NCBI GenBank assembly: GCA_910588755.1
Contig: CAJUQZ010000003.1
Location: 39,953-69,988, forward strand
Source of the DNA: an uncultured Lachnospiraceae bacterium
GTDB lineage: Bacteria; Bacillota; Clostridia; Lachnospirales; Lachnospiraceae
Length of the DNA stretch: 30,036 bases
Direction: 5' to 3'
Each line of letters starts with the position of its first letter. Position 1 is the stretch's first letter. A model generated the notes under the pieces. It did no database searches. It was not told where the DNA came from and worked only from the letters and a program-made list of their open reading frames with translations. This document shows, piece after piece, positions 16,481-23,765 of the stretch. A program made the position numbers and the translations under genes.

Positions 16481-17422
16481 CTAATTTCCTCCCATCTTTT
16501 CTATGCTTTCAAAGCTGTATTTCCTGCGCCGAAACACCAGATCGACCAGGATCTGAAGATATTTTATGATAATGGTCAGTATCCCAAACAGGCCAAAAAA
16601 AGCAAAGGCCATGAAAAAGAGTGTAGTCGTCCAGCCTGCTACCGGTGTGCTGAACAGATACACCACAGCCGAGTATATAGCGACCGCAACTGCAATCAGC
16701 ATCATAAGTACTGTCATCGTAACGGAAAACCGATAACCAAGCTCCGTGAACAGAATCATGCTATTCACTGCAAGACGGGTGCGGTATTTGCGCTCTACCC
16801 TGTCATCCTTTTCCATCTGCCCACCAATGACTAGATACTTTATATTCGCCGTCTTCAGTCCACAGTTTGCATACACTGCCTTGCGGTACGGCACGGACTT
16901 GTTCATGCTGCTGATGCGGTTAATCACCCTGCGGCTTAGCACCCGAAAGCGTTCTGTCACCAGCTGATAAGAATACTCCGTAAATCTGTTGAACACCTTA
17001 TAAAAAACACGGGATGTGAAGCGCTGTTTTTTATCTGGAGAGGCGCTTACAATATCGTACCCCTCCAGGGTTTTTTGATATGCCGTCATAATTTCCACAG
17101 GTTCAAAATCCAGCACACAGGCATCAAACTCAAGCACAAAATCTCCGATTGCCAGGTCCACACCCGCATTCATGGCAGTCTCCACTCCGTGAAAATAACT
17201 CATATTCAACACTGTGATAGTGGTATTCTTTACCCCCCTACTAACCTTCCTTACGACATCCACACTGCCATCCTGGGAACAGTCATTGACACAGATAATC
17301 TCTGAATGCTCAAAATGGGCTTCCAGCACGTTTGCCACTGTCTGCAGAAAATCCCCGATTCCTGCCTCATCGTTGTGCACATAGAGCACTGCAGACATGA
17401 AATTCTTTTCCTTATTGCTCAT
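16481..17422 (-). CDS. Family 2 glycosyltransferase with C-terminal membrane helices
   Basis: This is a 313-residue GT2 enzyme. The N-terminal nucleotide-sugar domain has AVLYVHNDEAGIGDF and IICVNDCSQDGSVDVV. The usual DADL metal motif appears as LEFDACVLD, which keeps only part of the acid pattern. Two hydrophobic helices occur at about 218-240 and 257-280, as in GtrB-like polyprenyl-phosphate sugar synthases, but the conserved C-terminal signature is missing, so donor and acceptor are uncertain. It lies 45 bp after the FAD oxidoreductase gene and 1 bp before the SDR gene. The first ATG (17422) is used here; a second ATG at 17401 would remove seven residues and is also possible. Confidence 0.85.
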   Translation of the reverse strand: MSNKEKNFMSAVLYVHNDEAGIGDFLQTVANVLEAHFEHSEIICVNDCSQDGSVDVVRKVSRGVKNTTITVLNMSYFHGVETAMNAGVDLAIGDFVLEFDACVLDFEPVEIMTAYQKTLEGYDIVSASPDKKQRFTSRVFYKVFNRFTEYSYQLVTERFRVLSRRVINRISSMNKSVPYRKAVYANCGLKTANIKYLVIGGQMEKDDRVERKYRTRLAVNSMILFTELGYRFSVTMTVLMMLIAVAVAIYSAVVYLFSTPVAGWTTTLFFMAFAFFGLFGILTIIIKYLQILVDLVFRRRKYSFESIEKMGGN

Positions 17423-17467
17423 GTCGTCTCATTTCCTCACTTCATCTTCCTTTTGGACATATCGGAC

Positions 17468-18619
17468 TTAGGACATTAATATATCGTCAAGATCATACAC
17501 TGTATTGATCTTTCCTGACAAAACCCCAACAAACGTAGGATTGGTGGAGTAGGTACGGACAACCGTCGGACGCGAATCATCGATCTCCGAACTTGTCAGG
17601 ATCGGCTTCATTGAAAACAGAGAATCCCTGTACGTAAATTCATATTCCTCCCTCAGATACTTTCCTGCAAGATTTGCCATGTATGGAAATGCGGTTTGTG
17701 GCCTTGCCTTGCAGTCGTTGCAGTTGCCAAGATGCCTGTCATTACAGTACCCATCACTGTCTGCCTGACATGAAAACCGCGGAACATCATCATAGCTTGT
17801 CGCATGTGGCGTGAATGTCACCGATGTCAGTGAATGCAACCCTGTCCTACCAAATGGCATGATAGAAAAAAACGGGCCATCCATCACCGTAAAGCCATAC
17901 TCCCTTAGCCTGTCGTTGACATCGCAGAGTATAATCTCACACAGCTCATACTTGATGCCAAACTTATCATATCCTAGCAGGCCAAGAATCTGGTTTGTGG
18001 ACGCGTATGTGGCGTTGAGCACAAATCCCGTCACATACCTATCTAAGGTATCTCTATCTTTCCCCCGCACATACAGCGCATATGCATCCTGTGTCTTTTC
18101 AATCCGCTCGATATCCGCATCAAAACGAAGCTCCACCAGTTTCTTCCGCTCCCCCAGCTTCTCCAGAAAAAAATCCCTTAGAATCATGGCATCATATGTG
18201 TACTCTCTTGTCAAAAATGCCCCATCACACATTCCTTCCTTAAAAAATTTTCCCGGATACAATTCCTCACACGGAATCTGCGCCGCCTCGCAGAATTTTT
18301 TAAACTGCTCCCCGTCAGACCAGGAGTACTCACTGGATGTGGCATATACCTTCTGAAATTCCCGGTTGATACAAAATCCGTAATCCCTATTAAAACGCGC
18401 AAAATACCCCGCTGATTTCATCGCGGTTGAGAGCGAGCGCGGATAGTGATATCCCTGGTGGACTCTCGCCTGGTTGATGTATGTCGCACGCTTAAACGGC
18501 GCATCTTCGCATTCTAGTACCAGGACATGCTGTCCAAGCCCTGCACAAAAATAAGCAGCATACAGGCCGTAGAGCCCTGCGCCAATTATAATCTTGTCAA
18601 ATTTTTTGTCCTGTATCAT
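17468..18619 (-). CDS. FAD-dependent oxidoreductase (DAO-type) of the polysaccharide module
   Basis: This is a 383-residue flavoprotein with the dinucleotide-binding GxGxxG motif IIIGAGLYG at residues 10-18 and the following acidic strand end VLVLECED. A well-marked segment NQARVHQGYHYPRS (49-62) is in the substrate region. The C-terminal SGKINTVYDLDDIL is the usual second FAD contact. Four cysteines at 284, 292, 300 and 303 (CX7CX7CX2C) form a possible metal or redox cluster not typical of the DAO family. I place the start at 18619, overlapping the upstream GT2 by 23 bases, because earlier codons lack homology. It may oxidise a sugar hydroxyl or amine; the general DAO fold is firm, the reaction is not known. 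Confidence 0.8.
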   Translation of the reverse strand: MIQDKKFDKIIIGAGLYGLYAAYFCAGLGQHVLVLECEDAPFKRATYINQARVHQGYHYPRSLSTAMKSAGYFARFNRDYGFCINREFQKVYATSSEYSWSDGEQFKKFCEAAQIPCEELYPGKFFKEGMCDGAFLTREYTYDAMILRDFFLEKLGERKKLVELRFDADIERIEKTQDAYALYVRGKDRDTLDRYVTGFVLNATYASTNQILGLLGYDKFGIKYELCEIILCDVNDRLREYGFTVMDGPFFSIMPFGRTGLHSLTSVTFTPHATSYDDVPRFSCQADSDGYCNDRHLGNCNDCKARPQTAFPYMANLAGKYLREEYEFTYRDSLFSMKPILTSSEIDDSRPTVVRTYSTNPTFVGVLSGKINTVYDLDDILMS

Positions 18620-19598
18620 GGTCACTGTGCCTCTCATCCCTTGAAAGAATCTCCCAGAAATAATACCGGGGTCTTTGCTTTGTCTCCATATAATTTCTGC
18701 CCACATACTCTCCGATTATGCCAAGGGACAGCAGCACAGCACCCCCGAGCACCCAGATCGACATAAGTATCGATGACCAGCCGCTGACCGTATATCCAAA
18801 ATAATGCTCGTATACAATGTGTATCACCATTCCCAGTCCGACTAGGAGCGCTAGAATCCCCATCATAAAGACCATGCGGATTGGTTTGATGCTAAATGAG
18901 GTGATACCATCAGCCGCCAACGTAATCATCTTTGACAGGGGATACTTTGATTTCCCCTGCATACGCGGAAACACATCAAAATGTACAACCGATGATTTCA
19001 GACCGATATCTGGTATGATGCCTCTAAGAAACAGATTGACCTCACCATACTCTGCAAGCGCCTCTAGCGCCTTTGCCCCCATGAGTCTGTAATCCGCTGA
19101 ATTTTCATAGATATCGCAGCCCATGAGTGTCATAATCTTATAGAATAAAGTAGCCGAAAATTTCTTGAAAAATCCGTCTGTATCCCTGGAATTGCGCACG
19201 CCAAACACAATCTCACTGCCCTTTTCGTACTCACGGATAAAATCTTCCATAGCGTTGATGTCCTGCTGCAGGTCCGCATCAATCGTAATCGCAAAATCGC
19301 AGAATTTCCTGGCGTACATCATCCCGGCAAGGATCGCATTCTGATGCCCCCTGTTGTGTGCAAAGCGAAGACCTTTGATTTCTTCGTTTCTTTCATACAG
19401 CCCCTTTATAAGCTCCCATGTTCTGTCCCTAGAACCGTCATCTACAAACACGATCCTACTCTCCTCCGCTATGATCTGCCTTCCTTTGAGCTCATGGAGT
19501 TTTTCTAAAAGCCTTCCCGCCGATGTTTCCAGGGCCTCCTCCTCATTATAACAGGGAACCACAATATAGAGAATCCCTTTTTGTCTATTGCTATCCAC
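18597..19598 (-). CDS. GtrB-like polyprenyl-phosphate glycosyltransferase (GT2)
   Basis: This 333-residue GT2 enzyme is predicted to move a sugar from a nucleotide donor to polyprenyl phosphate on the inner membrane face. Domain layout matches GtrB/ArnC: YIVVPCYNEEEAL at the start, IVFVDDGSRDRTWELI, the intact metal motif ITIDADLQQD, and SADYRLMGAKALEAL. Two membrane helices follow (FMMGILALLVGLGMVI and ILMSIWVLGGAVLLSLGIIGEYVGR) with the family's C-terminal IGEYVGRNYMETKQRP. The start is GTG at 19598, with AGGACAGAA as a fair ribosome site. It heads a six-gene minus-strand operon that faces the plus-strand LIC_10190-like gene. Its product could be the donor for one of the GT-C-like membrane proteins in the window. 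Confidence 0.93.
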   Translation of the reverse strand: MDSNRQKGILYIVVPCYNEEEALETSAGRLLEKLHELKGRQIIAEESRIVFVDDGSRDRTWELIKGLYERNEEIKGLRFAHNRGHQNAILAGMMYARKFCDFAITIDADLQQDINAMEDFIREYEKGSEIVFGVRNSRDTDGFFKKFSATLFYKIMTLMGCDIYENSADYRLMGAKALEALAEYGEVNLFLRGIIPDIGLKSSVVHFDVFPRMQGKSKYPLSKMITLAADGITSFSIKPIRMVFMMGILALLVGLGMVIHIVYEHYFGYTVSGWSSILMSIWVLGGAVLLSLGIIGEYVGRNYMETKQRPRYYFWEILSRDERHSDHDTGQKI

Positions 19599-19616
19599 TT
19601 CTGTCCTGTCCTTCCA

Positions 19617-19790
19617 TTATCCATATTTGTGTTGTTTACTGGTTGGGTCCGCCTGATTCGTATTATATTGATTGTAAACCATATCATATTTCTTGGCAAT
19701 GTCATTTTCACCAATATCTGCATTCATTTTTAACAAAAGTTTTGCCACATATGCACACAGCACGATATTTATAACAACCTCCGCAGTCAC
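19617..19790 (-). CDS. Possible small membrane ORF or 3' remnant of a lost gene
   Basis: In the spacer before the GtrB-like gene, a minus-strand frame of 57 codons runs from a GTG at 19790 to a TAA at 19617-19619. It encodes a hydrophobic helix (VVINIVLCAYVAKLLL) and then a polar tail with NADIGENDIAKKYDMVYN. The tail looks coding, and the stop lies 18 bases before the next GTG, as for an operon member. However, the frame is closed by a TAA five codons upstream of the GTG, and no good ribosome site precedes it. It resembles the last helix and tail of a larger membrane protein. I consider it either a truncated remnant or a true small protein; the evidence does not decide. Confidence 0.35.
   Translation of the reverse strand: MTAEVVINIVLCAYVAKLLLKMNADIGENDIAKKYDMVYNQYNTNQADPTSKQHKYG
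19671..19699 (-). promoter_or_regulatory. Probable promoter of the GT2/FAD/SDR operon
   Basis: On the minus strand TTGCCA (19694-19699) and TACAAT (19671-19676) are separated by exactly 17 bp. Transcription would start near 19664, giving a leader of about 65 bases before the GTG at 19598. It lies inside the small possible ORF 19617-19790, so only one of the two may be functional as described. Confidence 0.5.
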
Positions 19791-19824
19791 GAACCCCGTA
19801 AATTATAAAAAATATATTAAATTC

Positions 19825-19853
19825 TTGTTATTTTTTTCTGCTCCGTTTATACT
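19825..19853 (+). promoter_or_regulatory. Promoter for the plus-strand LIC_10190-like gene
   Basis: TTGTTA (19825-19830) and TATACT (19848-19853) lie 17 bp apart on the plus strand, preceded by an A/T-rich stretch. Transcription would start near 19860, leaving a leader of about 80 bases. The leader contains a small hairpin (TGCTTCGGAAGCA, 19903-19915) and ends in GGGGAGGATTAT directly before the ATG at 19941. Confidence 0.65.
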
Positions 19854-19940
19854 ATAGACAATAAAATTGGAGGTGGATTCCTAGAAGCTTTTTGCACCAA
19901 TCTGCTTCGGAAGCATTCCATTGATAATGGGGAGGATTAT

Positions 19941-21632
19941 ATGATTTCAGTATTATTGAACTGGCTCTACATTTTTTTCATAACGTTTCTGACAGGACTT
20001 GGATTTTTCCAGGTACTGTCCAAAATTCTGAAAAAACAGCTCTCCTTTTCTTTTTTCAGCCTGATTTTATGCGGTATTGCAGTCACCACTGTGTATGCCC
20101 AGCTGCTAAGCCTCTTTTGCAGGATTGGTCTTTTTGCAAACCTTCTGCTGTGTATCATATGTGTGCTTACTGCCGTGAAAAATATACCTCTCCTGTCTGA
20201 CTATGCCAGAAAAACTGCACGGCTTTTTGTCTCATGGGAAGGTCTTTTGTACATTGGCCTTATTCTGTTTATCGCCTTTTGCACCTCACGCGGCACCATC
20301 CACACAGACACCAGCCTGTACCATGCGCAGGCAATCCGCTGGTACGAGGAGTATGGCGTTGTAAAAGGGCTGGGAAATCTCCAGTGGCACTATGCGTACA
20401 ACAGTTCTTACTTTGCTTTTGCAGCGCTGTTCAGCCTGAAATTCCTATGCGGCCAGTCGCTTCACTGCACCACTGGTTTTATTGCGATTGTCTTGATCCT
20501 GTGGTCTTTGTACCATCTGCGCAGCTTCCTGTCACACAGGCGTCATATGACGGATCTATGCTGTGTTGGGATCCTTTTTTACACGCTCGTCAACCTGGTC
20601 GGATGTGTCTCACCCGCCTCAGACTACGCAACAATGTATATGGCCCTGTACCTGATTGCACGCTGGGCTGAAACGATCGAGCAGACCCCGGAGGATACGG
20701 ATGCATTTGCCCTTTTGAGCGTCTTTTCCGTATATGTCATGACACTAAAGCTATCTGCCGGACTGCTTGTCCTGCTTGTGATCTTCCCATTGGTAGCACT
20801 CATTAAGGCAAAGCGAATTAAGGATATTGTGATCTACCTTTTCCTTGGTATCATCACGGCTGGTGTTTTTTTATCCAGAAATGTCATCATCTCAGGCTGG
20901 CTTTTATACCCCTTTGCGGCCATCGATCTGTTTCATTTTGACTGGAAAATGCCCGTCAAATATGTCAATATCGACTCCGCAACCATCAAGGTCTGGGGAA
21001 GATGCCTCTATGACCCCAACCTGATCGATATGCCCTTTCAAGAGTGGCTCCCCATCTGGTGGGAGGCCCAGGAGCGCTATGCCCAGATGCTGATACTCAC
21101 AAATATCATCGCTGTGGTTCTTGATATCGCCATCCTCCTGCACAGAATCTGCTCAAAGGCAAGGCTAAGCTGGAATACAATCCTGTTAAACCTCTGTGTC
21201 CTAAGCTGCTCTGTCGCGTGGCTTTTTCTGGCTCCCTTTATCCGTTACGGACTGGGATTTCTTCTTGCCACCCCGATGCTTGCTGTTGGCATGTGGCTTA
21301 GGAGCGATGAACCAAGCAGCTTTTATAAGCTTTTTTCAGGCTGTGTAGTCCTTTTGATGTTTTTCATACTCACACCATACTGGGATCACTATTTCGTGGA
21401 TGATGTCCTTTTTATCAAACGGAATATAACAGAACCCTATTATATCTGCCAAAAGGATTATGAGACCTCGCCCATGACAGAATACAATATGAATGGTGTC
21501 ACCGTGTACTGTCCTGAGCAGGGGCAGATCACTGGCTATCAATATTTTCCGTCGTCCTCGTACAATTTTATGATCATCAACACTGAGCTTCGCAAAAGCA
21601 GCCTCAAGGATGGTTTCCGCTCCCTGGAATAA
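19941..21632 (+). CDS. LIC_10190-like multi-pass membrane protein
   Basis: This is a 563-residue protein with about a dozen membrane helices. The large outer loop contains the pattern I associate with the LIC_10190 membrane-protein family: DTSLYHAQAIRWYEEYGVVK, then a GLGNLQWHYAYNSSYFA segment. The overall plan, with an acidic loop after early helices, is like GT-C enzymes that use polyprenyl-phosphate sugars, but activity has not been shown here. It has an excellent ribosome site (GGAGG, five bases before the ATG) and its own promoter. It is the only plus-strand gene, converging with the GtrII-like gene with only 7 bp between stops. No terminator is visible. It probably decorates a surface polymer; function is inferred. 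Confidence 0.78.
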   Translation: MISVLLNWLYIFFITFLTGLGFFQVLSKILKKQLSFSFFSLILCGIAVTTVYAQLLSLFCRIGLFANLLLCIICVLTAVKNIPLLSDYARKTARLFVSWEGLLYIGLILFIAFCTSRGTIHTDTSLYHAQAIRWYEEYGVVKGLGNLQWHYAYNSSYFAFAALFSLKFLCGQSLHCTTGFIAIVLILWSLYHLRSFLSHRRHMTDLCCVGILFYTLVNLVGCVSPASDYATMYMALYLIARWAETIEQTPEDTDAFALLSVFSVYVMTLKLSAGLLVLLVIFPLVALIKAKRIKDIVIYLFLGIITAGVFLSRNVIISGWLLYPFAAIDLFHFDWKMPVKYVNIDSATIKVWGRCLYDPNLIDMPFQEWLPIWWEAQERYAQMLILTNIIAVVLDIAILLHRICSKARLSWNTILLNLCVLSCSVAWLFLAPFIRYGLGFLLATPMLAVGMWLRSDEPSSFYKLFSGCVVLLMFFILTPYWDHYFVDDVLFIKRNITEPYYICQKDYETSPMTEYNMNGVTVYCPEQGQITGYQYFPSSSYNFMIINTELRKSSLKDGFRSLE

Positions 21633-21639
21633 CAGGGCA

Positions 21640-23214
21640 TCAGCCACACATTTTGACTACCCACAAACCATTGATTCGCTGTACACAGCCATTTTGCGGA
21701 TACACTGGCATTTCCTTATACTCTGATGTCTCCATAATATTCCACCGCTCCTCCTCTGACAGGTTTGCCAGCTCCTCCCCGAGAAAGGTTCTGACAAACC
21801 TGTACCGCACACCTGTGGTGATCAGTCCATTTTCCAGTGCCAGTCCAGACAGCGACCGTAGCTCTTCTGTGTCAAATAAGTCAATCTCCACGCTGCTTGG
21901 ATTATCCTTGTAATAAAACTCTCCAAGAATCGCAATCTGATCTCCTGCGCAGTACCCACTCTGGTTCTGTGCCAGGGATATAATCCGGTTATAATAGGAC
22001 TTAACCCGCTCCGTGGCGATATCCGTCCGCAGATAGGCTTTGTTCGCTAACAAGTAATCTGTGTAACAGTTGAGCGACACCGTAACCACCACCACCAGTG
22101 CGAGCAAACCCGAATATTTTTTGCTGTCACGCCCCCAGTCCTCCATACAATACTCCAGCAATGCCAGGACAATGACATAAACAAACGCGTATCCATATAC
22201 CATCAGCATCGAATAATCCGCCTCAGGCGCCATAAAATAGATAAATGCCGCCGCCATTGGTATCAATGCACACACCAGCACAAGCAGAAAGAGCGCACCT
22301 GCTTTTTTATAAATCTTTCTGTTCCAGACGATCAGGGCAAATAGTACAACCGCCAGGATACAGGTCATAATGTTGACCCGCTGTGCCGTCCTAGTCACAA
22401 ATCCAAAAGGCTTCCACAGAAAATATTCCAGGAAACGTTTATAGCATCTGCCAGCCAGCCGCGGCATCATGGAAAGAGGAATGTTTCCCATATCGGCAAC
22501 TCCACCGTACGTCTCATTTTCAAGATTCGGATTTACAATATGACAGATTCTCATATAAACCAGAACGCCAATGCCAAGGATTGCCACATATAGAATACCT
22601 GTTCGAAAAACCTTTTTAAAATCCTTCTCACGGATCAGATCGCCCATCATACTCATAAGCATTAATGTGATCCCTACCGTTATCGTAGGCTGGTATGTCC
22701 CCAGCGCACAGATCAATAGTATCATTCCCGGCAGTACACCCCACTTGCCCCGCCGGATCAGCCACACAGCCAGACATGCCATAAATATGGCTATCCCTGT
22801 CGTATGCGCCATGAACATAAACGTCATGATGCCTACAACACTCGGAAACGTGACCATCACAGCCGGTACTAAAATTGCAGCCGTCACGCTTTTCAACTGC
22901 AATATATCCAGAACAATACACGCGGAGAGCGCAAGCATAAGAATCAGCAAAAAACCATGCACCGCCGGAATGCTATGTCTGCTCCCAAGCCCATGAATAT
23001 ACTTTAAAAACCACCGCCCCAGATAATCGCCACTTCCAATAGAGCTAAGGCTGTTGATATCATCCCAGTTTGTGAGCTTGTGCGACAGCATATAGAAGTG
23101 CGTCAGCAAACCTATGATAATTCCTGATGCTAGGCAAAGCTTTATATGCTTTGGTATTTTCTTATATAACTGTGCAAACAAATCAAATTTCAACATCTCT
23201 ACATTCTCATGCAC
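21640..23214 (-). CDS. GtrII-type glucosyltransferase-domain membrane protein
   Basis: This is a protein of about 524 residues with many membrane helices and the GtrII-like pattern TNWDDINSLSSIGSGDYLGRW in the first outer loop. A histidine-containing stretch, GLGSRHSIPAVHG, follows. GtrII proteins add a glucose (or similar sugar) from polyprenyl phosphate onto O-antigen or a related polymer outside the cell. The start is uncertain. I use the GTG at 23214, for which GGAGG lies 10 bases upstream inside the end of gmhB. An ATG at 23196 would shorten the protein by six residues and has a weak ribosome site. It ends the heptose operon. Its donor could come from one of the GT2 enzymes. Confidence 0.85.
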   Translation of the reverse strand: MHENVEMLKFDLFAQLYKKIPKHIKLCLASGIIIGLLTHFYMLSHKLTNWDDINSLSSIGSGDYLGRWFLKYIHGLGSRHSIPAVHGFLLILMLALSACIVLDILQLKSVTAAILVPAVMVTFPSVVGIMTFMFMAHTTGIAIFMACLAVWLIRRGKWGVLPGMILLICALGTYQPTITVGITLMLMSMMGDLIREKDFKKVFRTGILYVAILGIGVLVYMRICHIVNPNLENETYGGVADMGNIPLSMMPRLAGRCYKRFLEYFLWKPFGFVTRTAQRVNIMTCILAVVLFALIVWNRKIYKKAGALFLLVLVCALIPMAAAFIYFMAPEADYSMLMVYGYAFVYVIVLALLEYCMEDWGRDSKKYSGLLALVVVVTVSLNCYTDYLLANKAYLRTDIATERVKSYYNRIISLAQNQSGYCAGDQIAILGEFYYKDNPSSVEIDLFDTEELRSLSGLALENGLITTGVRYRFVRTFLGEELANLSEEERWNIMETSEYKEMPVYPQNGCVQRINGLWVVKMCG

Positions 23215-23216
23215 CC

Positions 23217-23756
23217 TTATCTGACCTCCGTCCCACAAATATACCGTGCAAAATCCAACAGATTCTGATAAATCCTCCCTTGATACTTCGCCTGCAATTC
23301 GTCTGGCACCGCATACCCGCTCAGCACAAGGCCATAGCCGCAGCCTGCATTGATTGCTGTCATGACATCTGCCTCCCTGTCGCCAACCATATAAGAGTGC
23401 GCCAGATCAATGTCCCACTCTGCGGCCGCGCGGTCAATTAGGCCCGTCCGCGGCTTCCTGCATGTACACCTGTCCTGCTCGACATGAGGGCAGTAATAAA
23501 ACGCATCGACCGCCGCACCATGCGCCCGCAGGATACGGTTCATATACGCGTGCAGCTGCTCTACCTCCTGCGCCGCAAAATATCCCCTGCCGATGCCGGA
23601 CTGGTTTGAAATGACAATCAGCCTGTACCCCTGTGCCTTCAGCATCGCCAGCGCCTCAATCGCCCCATCTACAAACACCAGTTTGTCCGGCTCGTGCAGG
23701 TAATCCACCTCCACGTTGATCGTGCCGTCCCTGTCCAAAAAAATCGCTTTTTCCAT
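23217..23756 (-). CDS. gmhB: D-glycero-D-manno-heptose 1,7-bisphosphate 7-phosphatase GmhB
   Basis: This 179-residue HAD-IIIA phosphatase removes the 7-phosphate from heptose-1,7-bisphosphate, giving the 1-phosphate that is then activated with a nucleotide. The nucleophile motif is FLDRDGTIN (DxD). ISNQSGIGRGYF carries the second HAD motif. CPH...CTCRKPRTG is the zinc-binding loop typical of GmhB, and MVGDREADVMTAINAG is the last acid motif. Length and all motifs are normal. It starts nine bases after the GT9 gene. Its presence with rfaE1, rfaE2, hldD and gmhA completes the ADP-heptose route. Confidence 0.95.
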   Translation of the reverse strand: MEKAIFLDRDGTINVEVDYLHEPDKLVFVDGAIEALAMLKAQGYRLIVISNQSGIGRGYFAAQEVEQLHAYMNRILRAHGAAVDAFYYCPHVEQDRCTCRKPRTGLIDRAAAEWDIDLAHSYMVGDREADVMTAINAGCGYGLVLSGYAVPDELQAKYQGRIYQNLLDFARYICGTEVR

Positions 23757-23765
23757 CGTTCCCGA

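Larger units (their letters stand above)
19599..19940. other. Divergent spacer between opposite operons
   Basis: This is the only spacer longer than 300 bp. It holds two facing promoters, the possible small minus-strand ORF and a strongly A/T-rich centre (about 19800-19860). I see no tRNA, riboswitch or terminator in it. A regulator site cannot be named. Confidence 0.5.

Noticed and set aside
19505..19723. Minus-strand frame of 72 codons over the GtrB-like start
   Set aside because: It overlaps the GT2 start in another frame, is highly basic, and lacks a ribosome site; the other frame (19617-19790) looks more coding.
21622..21637. Hairpin CCCTG-CAGGG at the converging gene ends as a shared terminator
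   Set aside because: The stem is only five base pairs and no T-run follows on either strand.
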